Of a stretch of DNA of 40,407 nucleotides, positions 17,580 to 25,718 are shown one piece after another (the first letter of the stretch is position 1; each line of letters opens with the position of its first letter). The stretch covers positions 124,377 through 164,783 of the forward strand of contig JAKUPR010000001.1 in the NCBI GenBank assembly GCA_022450585.1, written 5' to 3'. The notes beneath the pieces were generated by a model that saw only the letters and a program-made list of their open reading frames with translations, was not told where the DNA came from and ran no database searches. The stretch comes from Anaerolineales bacterium (GTDB taxonomy: Bacteria; Chloroflexota; Anaerolineae; Anaerolineales; UBA11657). A program made the position numbers and the translations under genes.

Positions 17580-17741
17580 TCAATTAATTGTTGGTATAAA
17601 ATTGAAGGCTACACCGAATGCCAGTAACACAATGACCACTAATATAATTCCCAATATAACCATCAGCATCGGGACCACCTTTCCGAAAAAAAAAGAATCA
17701 TCGGACATACGGTGGTCATGTTGTTTGCTTTTGTTCGGCAT
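17580..17741 (-). CDS. Small single-helix membrane protein (53 aa)
   Basis: A short frame below the usual ORF cut-off. The product begins MPNKSKQHDHRMSDD and then has one strongly hydrophobic helix (about residues 21-48: VVPMLMVILGIILVVIVLLA in its core) before a stop. A second ATG at 17708 would give 42 residues and keep the helix. It lies 40 bp after the lpd stop on the same strand, so it could be the last gene of the E2-E3 unit. The charged head plus single helix is typical of small membrane regulators or subunits. No family recognised; composition is the main evidence. Confidence 0.5.
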   Translation of the reverse strand: MPNKSKQHDHRMSDDSFFFGKVVPMLMVILGIILVVIVLLAFGVAFNFIPTIN

Positions 17742-17781
17742 TGTATTGGTCTTGAATTGAGAGTTGTTACTTGCTGAATAC

Positions 17782-19176
17782 TCAGGCGTGGATGATTTCT
17801 CCCATCAGTCCATGTGCTGCCTCAGCCACTACTTCTGAAAGTGTAGGGTGGGCATGCACATTTCGAGCTATTTCTGCGCCAGTTAGTTCCATATTTTGGG
17901 CCAGAGTCAATTCTGGCAGGAGCTCGGTCACTTGTGGCCCGATCATATGCGCCCCAATTATTTCTCCAGACACTTCGTCGCTGATAATTTTTGCCCAACC
18001 GCCATATTCGCCAATTCCTAGTGCTTTTCCGTTGGCCTGAAAATTAAATCGCGCTGTCTTGGGTTGGTGCCCGGCCTCTCGGGCCTCAACCTCTGTATAT
18101 CCAAAGGAGGCTACCTCAGGATGGCAGTAAGTGGCACGTGGCATCATTCTGTAGTTCAGATCAATTGTGGGCTCACCGGCAATGGTCTCGGCCGCTACAA
18201 CTCCCTGCGCGGATGCCACGTGCGCCAGCAGCAGTTTGCCGGTAATGTCGCCTACGGCGAATACTCCGTCTAGATTAGTCCTTGCTCTGGCATCTACTTT
18301 GATGAAGCCGCGGTTGTCACACTCTACGCCTAACTCGTCCAAACCTAGATTGTTGCTGTTTGGAACAAATCCTGTTGCTATTAGCACTTGCTCGGCACTG
18401 ACAGACTGGATACCTTTCTCGGCCTTGATGGTGACCTTAACCTTTTGAGACTCCGTTTCCACTTGCTCTACTTTGGCGTGAGTTATTATTTTTATGCCTC
18501 TTCTGTGAAATGATTCTGTTAGTTCTGCGCTTATCTGCTCATCTTCCATTGGAAGGATACGTGGTAGCATCTCTATGAGGGTGACTTGGCTGCCGTACGA
18601 ACTCCAAATTGTTGCGAATTCCACACCGATTGCACCACCACCAACAATGACTACTGACTTGGGTAGATGCTCTTGGAGGATTGCCTCTCGGTAGGTAATC
18701 ACGCGCTTTCCGTCGTTACTGAGATGTCCTGGGGATGCGGGTTGTGCTCCGGCGGCAATTACAATGTTGCTAGCAGTCAGATTGCTAACCTCGCCTTTCG
18801 CATCAGTTACATGAACGGACGATTTCGACTTTAGGTAAGCTGTACCGATGTGTACATCTATACCGTTCTTTTTCATCAGGAAATTCACGCCTTTTGTAAG
18901 TCGTGTCGCCGTGCCGCGCGATCGTTTTACTGCGACACTGTAATCCACATGCAGATTCTCATAGGAAAATCCGAACTCTTCTGCACGGTTTAGAATTGTG
19001 TGAGTGATTTCCGCGTTTTTCAGCAATGATTTGCTTGGTATACAACCTATATTTAGGCATACTCCACCGAGCCATTCTCTGTCTACTATGGCTACCTTCT
19101 TTCCCAACTGGCTTGCGCGAATTGCACATACGTATCCGCCTGGGCCTGCACCAATTACTATTAGATCGTAGTCCAT
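17782..19176 (-). CDS. lpdA: Dihydrolipoamide dehydrogenase (E3)
   Basis: E3 reoxidises the lipoyl arm of 2-oxoacid dehydrogenase complexes and passes electrons to NAD+. The 464 residues have the FAD motif VIGAGPGGYVCAIRAS (residues 7-22), the redox disulfide Cys40/Cys45 in GGVCLNIGCIPSKS, the NAD motif VVIVGGGAIGVEFATIWSSY, the second FAD motif GVFAVGDITGK, and the C-terminal His-Glu dyad in HAHPTLSEVVAEAA. It is one base from the E2 stop, so the two are translationally linked. No E1 gene is in the window. Confidence 0.96.
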   Translation of the reverse strand: MDYDLIVIGAGPGGYVCAIRASQLGKKVAIVDREWLGGVCLNIGCIPSKSLLKNAEITHTILNRAEEFGFSYENLHVDYSVAVKRSRGTATRLTKGVNFLMKKNGIDVHIGTAYLKSKSSVHVTDAKGEVSNLTASNIVIAAGAQPASPGHLSNDGKRVITYREAILQEHLPKSVVIVGGGAIGVEFATIWSSYGSQVTLIEMLPRILPMEDEQISAELTESFHRRGIKIITHAKVEQVETESQKVKVTIKAEKGIQSVSAEQVLIATGFVPNSNNLGLDELGVECDNRGFIKVDARARTNLDGVFAVGDITGKLLLAHVASAQGVVAAETIAGEPTIDLNYRMMPRATYCHPEVASFGYTEVEAREAGHQPKTARFNFQANGKALGIGEYGGWAKIISDEVSGEIIGAHMIGPQVTELLPELTLAQNMELTGAEIARNVHAHPTLSEVVAEAAHGLMGEIIHA

Positions 19177-19177
19177 T

Positions 19178-20344
19178 CTATGTCCAGTTCTCCAATGATG
19201 TCTTCACAGTATTCATAAATGCATCTGCGATTGCCCCGTCAATTATACGGTGGTCAAACGTTAATGTCATGTATGCCATAGGTTGTACTACCACCTTATC
19301 CTTCTCGACTATAGCTCGTTTCTGGACTGCTCCTACAGCTAAGATAGCGCATTGAGGTTGGTTGATGATTGCAGTAGCCATCAGTGACCCAGAGACACCG
19401 TGGTTAGTTATTGTAAAAGTGCCGCTCTGAACCTCGTCAGGACTGAGCCGGTGATTGCGTGCACGTGTCACTAGGCCGTTTAGGTCGAGTGCAATTTCTG
19501 GGAGTAATTTTCCGGCAGCGTCCTTAATCACCGGTACTATTAATCCATCTTCTCCCAATGCAACTGCTACTCCTACGTTTACGGAGTCCATAAGGAGAAT
19601 TTTATCGTCTCTCATAGTGCTGTTCACAATCGTGTGTTTTAGCAGAGCGTTGGCGCTCGCTACCACGAAATAGGATGTCAATGTTAACTTTATGCCGTCA
19701 TCCATGAATCTGGTTTTGTTGGCAAGCTGGTGGGTCGTTACTGCGCTCATGTTCACTTCGAATACAGTGGTGACGTGTGCGGATGTCTGCTTGCTTTGCA
19801 CCATGTGTTTAGCAATCGCTTGGCGCATTGGAGTGAGATGTTGAGTATCTTTTGGAGCTTCGACAATGGAGCCAACTTTTTCAATGAAACTTTCGACGTC
19901 TTTCTTTGTTATGCGTCCGGCATTACCTGTGCCAGTAATTTGGTTTAGGTCGACGTTGTGTTCTGCAGCTAGTTTTGCAACCACGGGAGAGACGAAGGCA
20001 TTTACCTTATTTGATTGTTCGGCGGTGACTGCTTTCGCAAAAGGTGCCATAGTTGTTGCAGGTGTAGGGTGAGCAGCAAATCCTTGCTCCGTTGGCAACG
20101 TATCACTGAGTTCGCCAATCCATCCTAAAACAGTTCCTGCAGGAACTGTTTTCCCCTCTGATACTAACAGTTTAAGTATCGTTCCGCTCCCAGAGGCTGG
20201 AATTTCAGTATCCACCTTGTCGGTTGTTACCTCAAGAATTGGGTCAAATTCGTGTACTACTTCACCCTCCCTTACCAGCCACTTGCTCACAGTGCCTTCA
20301 ATCACACTCTCCCCAAGCTTCGGCATCAATATCTCAGTTAGCAT
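19178..20344 (-). CDS. 2-oxoacid dehydrogenase dihydrolipoyl acyltransferase (E2)
   Basis: The E2 core enzyme takes acyl groups from E1 onto its lipoyl arm and hands them to CoA. Order: lipoyl domain (1-78) with Lys43 in EVTTDKVDTEIPAS, a short linker, the E1/E3-binding domain (about 115-155, SPVVAKLAAEHNVDL through GRITKKDV), then the catalytic domain ending in FDHRIIDGAIADAF, with the active-site His and Asp of HRxxDG. It has a single lipoyl domain. ATG at 20344 follows TTTTGGAGA at proper spacing and beats the TTG at 20356. Whether it serves pyruvate, 2-oxoglutarate or branched-chain acids cannot be told; the E1 would decide. Confidence 0.93.
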   Translation of the reverse strand: MLTEILMPKLGESVIEGTVSKWLVREGEVVHEFDPILEVTTDKVDTEIPASGSGTILKLLVSEGKTVPAGTVLGWIGELSDTLPTEQGFAAHPTPATTMAPFAKAVTAEQSNKVNAFVSPVVAKLAAEHNVDLNQITGTGNAGRITKKDVESFIEKVGSIVEAPKDTQHLTPMRQAIAKHMVQSKQTSAHVTTVFEVNMSAVTTHQLANKTRFMDDGIKLTLTSYFVVASANALLKHTIVNSTMRDDKILLMDSVNVGVAVALGEDGLIVPVIKDAAGKLLPEIALDLNGLVTRARNHRLSPDEVQSGTFTITNHGVSGSLMATAIINQPQCAILAVGAVQKRAIVEKDKVVVQPMAYMTLTFDHRIIDGAIADAFMNTVKTSLENWT

Positions 20345-20613
20345 CGTTTTCTCCAAAAACAGTTAACTGGTGTCGTCTTCTAGCAAGTGGGTCAATTATG
20401 TGCTCAGCGTAAACCATGCACGATTTCTGACAGTTGGGTACTGTAAGACATTGCATTGACATTATACTTGCGCTCAAATCTGTTTATGCGGTATAAAAAA
20501 GATGTACTTCTATTTCTCACTTCTCCAAAGTTATACTTCATAGGATTCCATTGACTGGAGTGCGCTTTGCTTGCTTGCCGCCATGATTGTTGTTGACGGT
20601 AATGTAGTTATTT

Positions 20614-21795
20614 TCATATAATCTTGGTCTCGTTCTCAAATACAGGCTTGTCCTCCAATATTCGTTTGGGCGAGAAAATTGAAAGGTCTAAGCTAATCTG
20701 TCTTGCGAGAATCAATTCAGATATGTAGCGCCCAACTGCATGGCATTGTTGAAAGCCATGTCCGGAGAAGCCGTTAGCCAGAAAGAATCCATGTAATTGC
20801 GGCCATTCACCCAGAATAGCATTGTCGTCGAAAGTGTTAACTGCATATAGTCCGGCCCAACCACCAGTAATTTTTAGGTCGTTGAATTCCGGTATTACCT
20901 CTACCAATTCGCCCCAGAGTAGATTTTCAAACCGTTTTCGATCCCAGCGGAAATCATCATAGCTCACTGGATCATCCGGGAGAGACCGGGCACATGTGAA
21001 AGTACCGTTGCCCTCGTGAATACAATAAAGACCGGACGGGAAGAAAATTGGCGGCAACAGATTTTCAGGATGCAAGTTTGTTTCTATCACCGTGACTTGG
21101 CGCTTGGTTGGGGAGATAGGTAGGTTGATTCCGGCAGTGCGAGATATTTGTGCGGCCCATGCACCAGCCGAGTTGACTACGATGTCGGTCGTGATTTCAC
21201 GCCCTCCGTAAAGACTTACTCCTGCAATCCTGTTATTGTGCACTAGGAGCTTCTCTACTCTTCCGTGAACAAATTGTGCACCTAGAGAGACTGCCTTCCT
21301 CCGGTATCCGGTTAGTATTGCTTCCGGAGACATAGTGCCGTCTTGGCGACCGAAGGTGCCACCAACACAGTCTTGCAGATTGTAAAACGGATAGTGGTTC
21401 TGTACCTGCTTCGGCGAAAGCCATTCAACTTCACATCCTAGTGTTCGCTGTAGCATGTAACCCTGCTTGGCTTCAGCGCGGCTAGCTGCGTCAACTATGA
21501 ATAAGTTGCCCTGCTGGCGGAAATTTACATCGGGAATTGTTTCACTAACAGCCATCTGATCGGAAAATTCTTTCAGCATCTGGAGTCCGTAGATAGACAT
21601 TTGTATGTTTTCTCTTAAGTTGAATTGGACTCGTATGTTGCCCTCAGAAAGTGTACTCGATGCTCGTACATATGTTGGGTCCATTTCAATCAATGCGACT
21701 TTTAATCTATTGTCGCTATGCAGAAGGTAATAAGCGATGGCGCATCCTATTACTCCCCCGCCTATCATTACTATGTCAAACTTGTCAATTTTCAC
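20614..21795 (-). CDS. FAD-dependent amine oxidase of the DAO family (sarcosine/glycine oxidase-like)
   Basis: A 393-residue flavoenzyme with the N-terminal dinucleotide motif DIVMIGGGVIGCAIAYYL and the DAO-family body. Notable are SSTLSEGNIRVQF near the flavin, VVNSAGAWA, GGWAGLYAVNTFDDNAILGE and the C-terminal FLANGFSGHGFQQCHAVGRY. These last two resemble sarcosine/dimethylglycine oxidase-type enzymes and FOXRED1. Such enzymes oxidise N-methyl or alpha-amino groups of small amino acids in the cytosol. It lies 51 bp downstream of the homocysteine methyltransferase gene on the same strand, suggesting methylated-amine catabolism. Exact substrate unknown. Confidence 0.88.
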   Translation of the reverse strand: MKIDKFDIVMIGGGVIGCAIAYYLLHSDNRLKVALIEMDPTYVRASSTLSEGNIRVQFNLRENIQMSIYGLQMLKEFSDQMAVSETIPDVNFRQQGNLFIVDAASRAEAKQGYMLQRTLGCEVEWLSPKQVQNHYPFYNLQDCVGGTFGRQDGTMSPEAILTGYRRKAVSLGAQFVHGRVEKLLVHNNRIAGVSLYGGREITTDIVVNSAGAWAAQISRTAGINLPISPTKRQVTVIETNLHPENLLPPIFFPSGLYCIHEGNGTFTCARSLPDDPVSYDDFRWDRKRFENLLWGELVEVIPEFNDLKITGGWAGLYAVNTFDDNAILGEWPQLHGFFLANGFSGHGFQQCHAVGRYISELILARQISLDLSIFSPKRILEDKPVFENETKII

Positions 21796-21846
21796 TTTAT
21801 TAAGGATGTATCAATACTAGACAGGTGATGATAATTCTTAGAGTCT

Positions 21847-22758
21847 TCATGAGGAAAGAGTCTTACGTAGAGCTGCTATGTGTGCAGGCTCGGTTCCACA
21901 GCATCCCCCGATGATTGTAGCTCCAGATGCTCGCCATTCGCGGGCATACTCGGCATATATTTCAGGTTGTACTGCATCAGTTTGAATCCAGTATCCATTC
22001 TGGTTGCGAAAACCAACATTTCCATATGCTCCCACTGGGAGAGACGTATTAGCATGAAGAACTTTCACCAATCGGTTGAGGTCTGGGGCTGGGGTGCAAT
22101 TGATGAGTATCCCATCCGGACAAAGGGCTGAGAGCGCCTGAACAGCATCAGGGATTAGCTCACCGGAGAGTAAGTATCCATTGCGATTGCATGCGATGCT
22201 GGTCAGGGTCGGCCATCCGGTGGCGACTGCAGACTTCGTGGCGGCTATAGCTTCTCGGATGGTGTTCATTGTTTCGACGAGTAGTACGTCTACACCGCAG
22301 TCCGTAAGGTGTTGGGACATTAATCTGTGCTCAACTAGCAATTCCTTGACTGGTGGGGTGTATTGTGGTGAGTAACTGTCCTCCAGAGGAGAAATACATC
22401 CGGCCACGTAGGCATTCCCTCCCGCGGTTTTGATGGCCCGCTGCGCGATTTCGACGGCGCGGCAAACCAACTCTTTGGCATGTTGTCCTAACCCCTCCAA
22501 TTGTAGGTTACGTTGGTGTACACGAAAAGTGTTTGCAGTAATCATCTCGGCGCCGGCTTGCAGATAGTCTAAATGTATTTGCAGCAGGACATCAGGTGCG
22601 TCTAGAATCGCGCGCGCTGACCACAGCGGGGTGCTTATGTTGATTCCACGTCGTTCTAGCTCGGTACCAGTGGCTCCGTCTAGAAGCATAGTGCCAGAAC
22701 CAAGCCGCTGTCGGAAATTGGTAGAGTCAGTTTGCTTCAGGATGCTGGGTGTTCTCAT
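21847..22758 (-). CDS. Homocysteine S-methyltransferase family protein
   Basis: A 303-residue zinc-dependent methyltransferase domain like MmuM/BHMT. It has MLLDGATGTELERRGI at the start, TANTFRVHQRNL, and the zinc cysteines: one in ILINCTPAPD and the pair in IGGCCGTEPAHIAAL at the C-terminus. Such enzymes move a methyl group from S-methylmethionine or betaine to homocysteine, making methionine. The stand-alone size excludes full MetH. AGGG precedes the ATG at 22758. The neighbours, a solute-binding lipoprotein upstream and an amine oxidase downstream, make betaine or another N-methyl compound a reasonable donor; this is inferred. Confidence 0.88.
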   Translation of the reverse strand: MRTPSILKQTDSTNFRQRLGSGTMLLDGATGTELERRGINISTPLWSARAILDAPDVLLQIHLDYLQAGAEMITANTFRVHQRNLQLEGLGQHAKELVCRAVEIAQRAIKTAGGNAYVAGCISPLEDSYSPQYTPPVKELLVEHRLMSQHLTDCGVDVLLVETMNTIREAIAATKSAVATGWPTLTSIACNRNGYLLSGELIPDAVQALSALCPDGILINCTPAPDLNRLVKVLHANTSLPVGAYGNVGFRNQNGYWIQTDAVQPEIYAEYAREWRASGATIIGGCCGTEPAHIAALRKTLSS

Positions 22759-22818
22759 CGGCCCTGTATCTGTATTATCTTTATCTCTACTCTAATTATA
22801 ATGGTAAGATCGCTGACT

Positions 22819-24549
22819 TTAGCGCGGAGAATTGTTCATCAGGCCGCCCCATAGCCACTTTGGATAGATAAAGTTTCCAGTGTTGCCGGTGTGATATGGG
22901 TTGGTAGCATCAAGAGAAGCTGCCCATGATGCTACCACGTCATTTGCGTGCAGCTGAGAACCATCGTGAAAACGAATGTTTTTCCGGAGTATACAAAGCC
23001 ACTCGCTGGCGGTGGCGTTTGGTGTGCATGCTTCTGCAAGTCTTGGTTCAATCTTGGCGGAGTATGGATTGTAAGCAAATAGCCCTTCTATTACTTGTTG
23101 GCAGGCGGCCATAGATTCAAAATCGATTTCATCTGCGCAATATAGACTGATTGGCTCTGCGTTTTGCATAAAAACTAATCGATTGGTTCCTGGGTTACTA
23201 AGATAGAATTCGGGCACTCCGAATGGTGCAGTAATTGGCGCAGTCATATTAGATTTAGAAGCATAGGCGCTGCCCCCGTGCGCAATGGGAATCGCTGGGA
23301 CAAGAGTCTGTATAGCGTTATTGGCTTGTGCATAGAGTGGTGCAGCAGCTGTTGGATTGGTTAGAGTAGATGCTGTTGCCAGTAACTGCTGTAGAGATGG
23401 GTGTGGGCTACCGAATTGTTGGCTTTCCGGCCCGAAATGAAAGTCCAAGAAACTACTGATGTGAGCGTAGTCAGCGCCCCAGCCGAGCAAGTGAAACCCT
23501 TGGAGATCGCCGTTGATTGCTTGCCTGATAAACGACGACGAATCCATTAGTACGATAGAGACCTCGATGTTAAGGTTTTGTCGTAACTGTTGCTGTAACT
23601 CTTCGACCAACTGTCCGGGTTCAGGAAGAGAGATTCGGTACACATCATGATAGTGGAGAGCAGTCTCAAAACCCTGTGGGTATCCAGCAGAATCTAGAAG
23701 AGCGCGCGCGGCTTGTGGGTCGAATTGTGGCCACTCCTGCCCTGCGCAGCCGTTGGGAATGCTGCATGGAGTAAAATGTTTTGGAATTTCGGAGCCGTCC
23801 GGATATAATCTTGAGACAATTTTCTCCCTATCGATTCCAATTGACACTGCTTGGCGTACCCGTGCATCGTCAAAAGGAGCAAAGTTGTTGTTTATGCCGA
23901 TATAGAGTGTGTTGGTGTTTTGAACTGGGATTAGGGTGAGGCTGTCATCTTGCCGTACATTACTATAGTGATTTGGGTTTACATGAGTGATTACATCGAC
24001 GGCACCTGAACGTAACGCTGCTAGGCGTGTATCAGATTCTGATTCCCAACGAAAGATTAGTTCATTGAATCGCGCTTGTTCCCTCCAGTATCCTTCGAAA
24101 CGAGAGAAGCTTAGTGTTTGTCCGCGCAGCCATTCCTTCAATCTCCATGGTCCGGTGCCGATAGGGTTTTCAAGAATTTCTCCAGTGCCACCGGTGACCT
24201 TGATCCAACGATATGGTTGGATACCAAATACTGGGAGAGCTGCCTTTGCTGGGAAGGCTGCGTCCGGAGAACATAGCTTAAATATGACTGTAATGTCATC
24301 AAGTGCTGCGATTTCGCGCATGTTGCCGCCCTTAGCACAACTGTCGCTTTGTGCGACGAGGTAGTCTGATGCCGCTTTTTTACTGGGTCCGGTAACCTGG
24401 GTGCTCACGTATGGAGGCGGCAGCGTGCTGCCCGCAATCCGATTATAAGTTTGGGTGTTTTGCGGGAGTGGTGGTTGGATGTCGCAGGCTTGCATACTGA
24501 GGGCAAGCATCAGGTATAAAGCGCCGAGATTTCGAGTTAGCGCGCGCAT
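22819..24549 (-). CDS. Family 5 (peptide/nickel type) substrate-binding lipoprotein with permuted domain order
   Basis: A lipoprotein (lipobox LSMQAC) of 576 residues from the peptide/opine/nickel binding family. The usual middle segment comes first (ITVIFKLCSPDAAFPAKAAL, then NPIGTGPWRLKEW, then RVRQAVSIGIDREKIV and ARALLDSAGYPQGF). The segment normally near the N-terminus comes last (CQQVIEGLFAYNP, PRLAEACTPN, LRKNIRFHDGSQLHANDVVA). This is a circular permutation, which I believe occurs in other Chloroflexota and Actinobacteria proteins of this type. Permease and ATPase genes are absent here. ATG at 24549 is preferred to GTG 24555. The ligand may be a peptide or a methylated osmolyte. Confidence 0.85.
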   Translation of the reverse strand: MRALTRNLGALYLMLALSMQACDIQPPLPQNTQTYNRIAGSTLPPPYVSTQVTGPSKKAASDYLVAQSDSCAKGGNMREIAALDDITVIFKLCSPDAAFPAKAALPVFGIQPYRWIKVTGGTGEILENPIGTGPWRLKEWLRGQTLSFSRFEGYWREQARFNELIFRWESESDTRLAALRSGAVDVITHVNPNHYSNVRQDDSLTLIPVQNTNTLYIGINNNFAPFDDARVRQAVSIGIDREKIVSRLYPDGSEIPKHFTPCSIPNGCAGQEWPQFDPQAARALLDSAGYPQGFETALHYHDVYRISLPEPGQLVEELQQQLRQNLNIEVSIVLMDSSSFIRQAINGDLQGFHLLGWGADYAHISSFLDFHFGPESQQFGSPHPSLQQLLATASTLTNPTAAAPLYAQANNAIQTLVPAIPIAHGGSAYASKSNMTAPITAPFGVPEFYLSNPGTNRLVFMQNAEPISLYCADEIDFESMAACQQVIEGLFAYNPYSAKIEPRLAEACTPNATASEWLCILRKNIRFHDGSQLHANDVVASWAASLDATNPYHTGNTGNFIYPKWLWGGLMNNSPR

Positions 24550-24567
24550 GGTCACTTTTATAATGTT

Positions 24568-24596
24568 ATTTTCGGGTAGGCGTTGGTATTTGTCAA
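24568..24596 (-). promoter_or_regulatory. Promoter of the permuted binding-protein gene
   Basis: On the minus strand, TTGACA (24591-24596) is followed after 17 bp by GAAAAT (24568-24573), four of six matches to the -10 consensus. It is back to back with the cold-shock promoter. Confidence 0.5.
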
Positions 24597-24621
24597 CGTG
24601 GCTGTCCAGTCTGGCTACATG

Positions 24622-24650
24622 TTGACAGTGGTGTGTTCGGATGCTATTAT
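24622..24650 (+). promoter_or_regulatory. Strong sigma-70-type promoter of the cold-shock gene
   Basis: A perfect TTGACA (24622-24627), 17-bp spacer and TATTAT (24645-24650). Transcription near 24657 leaves a leader of about 147 nt before the csp ATG, a length typical of cspA-type mRNAs whose leaders sense cold. Confidence 0.75.
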
Positions 24651-24803
24651 CTCGTTTTTTGGAAAATGGGTGTTTAATGTAGAGCGCGTAGGGAAATTGA
24701 GTCTGGGGAGTGTAACCTCAGGCTCTTTGCGTTTCTTGCGACTGTGTTCTTGTAAGCTTATGCGACCAAGATGAGTCATGTAGACTAGGAGGCAGTAGTT
24801 TAG

Positions 24804-25019
24804 ATGTCTAATAGAATGACGGGTAAGGTGAAGTGGTTTAGTGCCCCGAAGGGGTATGGGTTTATTGGGCCGGACAATGGGGATGACGATGTATTCGTGC
24901 ATTTTTCCTCTATCCACATGGATGGATTCAGGAAGCTTCTAAAGGGTCAGGTTGTTGAATACAATGTCGAGGAGGGCGCCAAGGGGGTCCAGGCAGTGGA
25001 CGTGCAATGTGTTGACTGA
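24804..25019 (+). CDS. Cold-shock domain protein (CspA family)
   Basis: A 71-residue single-strand nucleic-acid-binding protein. It has the cold-shock domain opening [19 protein letters not shown] (RNP1 within KGYGFI) and VFVHFSSI (RNP2), then a basic/hydrophobic strand and VQAVDVQ at the end. Such proteins melt RNA structure in the cytosol. AGGAGG stands 11 nt before ATG 24804; ATG 24816 is an alternative that matches the usual MTGKVKWF start. A strong promoter and long leader suggest temperature or growth-phase control. It precedes an unknown small basic protein with the same ribosome-binding block. Confidence 0.95.
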   Translation: MSNRMTGKVKWFSAPKGYGFIGPDNGDDDVFVHFSSIHMDGFRKLLKGQVVEYNVEEGAKGVQAVDVQCVD

Positions 25020-25313
25020 CATACAGACAGATTGCTTCCAGTACTCCTATCTGTTGTCTCCGTAAAAAGAGTTTTTGGGATTCAATAAGGGAACAAAGTT
25101 ATGTATAATTGTTGGCCACGCAGGTTCAGTTCTAGTGTATAATGAAATGGTGCAGTTCCCCTTTGTGTTGCCGGTATTTTTACAGGTTGTATGATTGTCC
25201 TGAGGCAGTAGGGGTGTTTCCCTGGGCAGGGCCCTAGGGTTGAGAACAGTTTTCATGGACATGTGGTGGTGGGCCCGGCGCCACTCCCTTTCGTAGGCTA
25301 GGAGGCCGGTACT

Positions 25314-25520
25314 ATGTCAGTAGAGTTTTACGATGTAAAGAACCGCAAGAAGGTGGAACTCCAGGATAGCCAGATTAGTAAAACTAGTTATTCTTCAACT
25401 ACCAAGGGCGGTGCGGAGAGAGTGCGGTACGCTTTCCGGGGAAAGCTTCCCGATGGTCGTAACGTGACAAAGTTTTGCACCAAAGCTGATTGGGACGCAA
25501 AGAACGTCCCTGTGGAATAA
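25314..25520 (+). CDS. Small basic protein of unknown function (68 aa)
   Basis: No family recognised. The 68 residues are rich in Lys, Ser and Thr with no hydrophobic helix: MSVEFYDVKNRKKVELQDSQ, a polar stretch with SSTTKGG, then a beta-like segment (RVRYAFRGKLPDGRNVTKF) with a lone Cys. It looks like a small cytosolic beta-strand protein that could bind nucleic acid. It is clearly expressed in design: AGGAGG 8 nt before the ATG, -10-like TATAAT boxes at 25104 and 25138, and a strong terminator 4 bp after the stop. The 5' leader contains a possible hairpin (GTGGTG with CGCCAC near 25264-25282). Confidence 0.8.
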   Translation: MSVEFYDVKNRKKVELQDSQISKTSYSSTTKGGAERVRYAFRGKLPDGRNVTKFCTKADWDAKNVPVE

Positions 25521-25524
25521 AGTG

Positions 25525-25555
25525 AAAAATGCCCGCCATCAAGGCGGGCATTTTT
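25525..25555 (+). terminator. Rho-independent terminator
   Basis: AAAAATGCCCGCC (25525-25537) pairs perfectly with GGCGGGCATTTTT (25543-25555) around a 5-nt loop, giving a GC-rich stem and a T-run. It ends the 68-residue protein's transcript. The A/T symmetry would let it also stop minus-strand transcripts. Confidence 0.92.
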
Positions 25556-25718
25556 CTTGATTTGGGCTGTAGCAGTTCAGTCAGTACTAAAACGAGATTT
25601 GACTGTGTCTCGTGTATGTTTCTTGTACGTTGGTAGATTAATTGCTTCAAGTTTGAGTTTCAATTAATGTCATCCAGTTTGAGATTTGCTTAGTGTATAG
25701 TTTGCAGCAAAGTGAAGC

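Noticed and set aside
17401-17760. A 119-codon plus-strand frame
   Set aside because: Composition is Lys/Asn/Thr-rich and irregular, and it lies antisense to the small membrane protein frame, which is much more protein-like.
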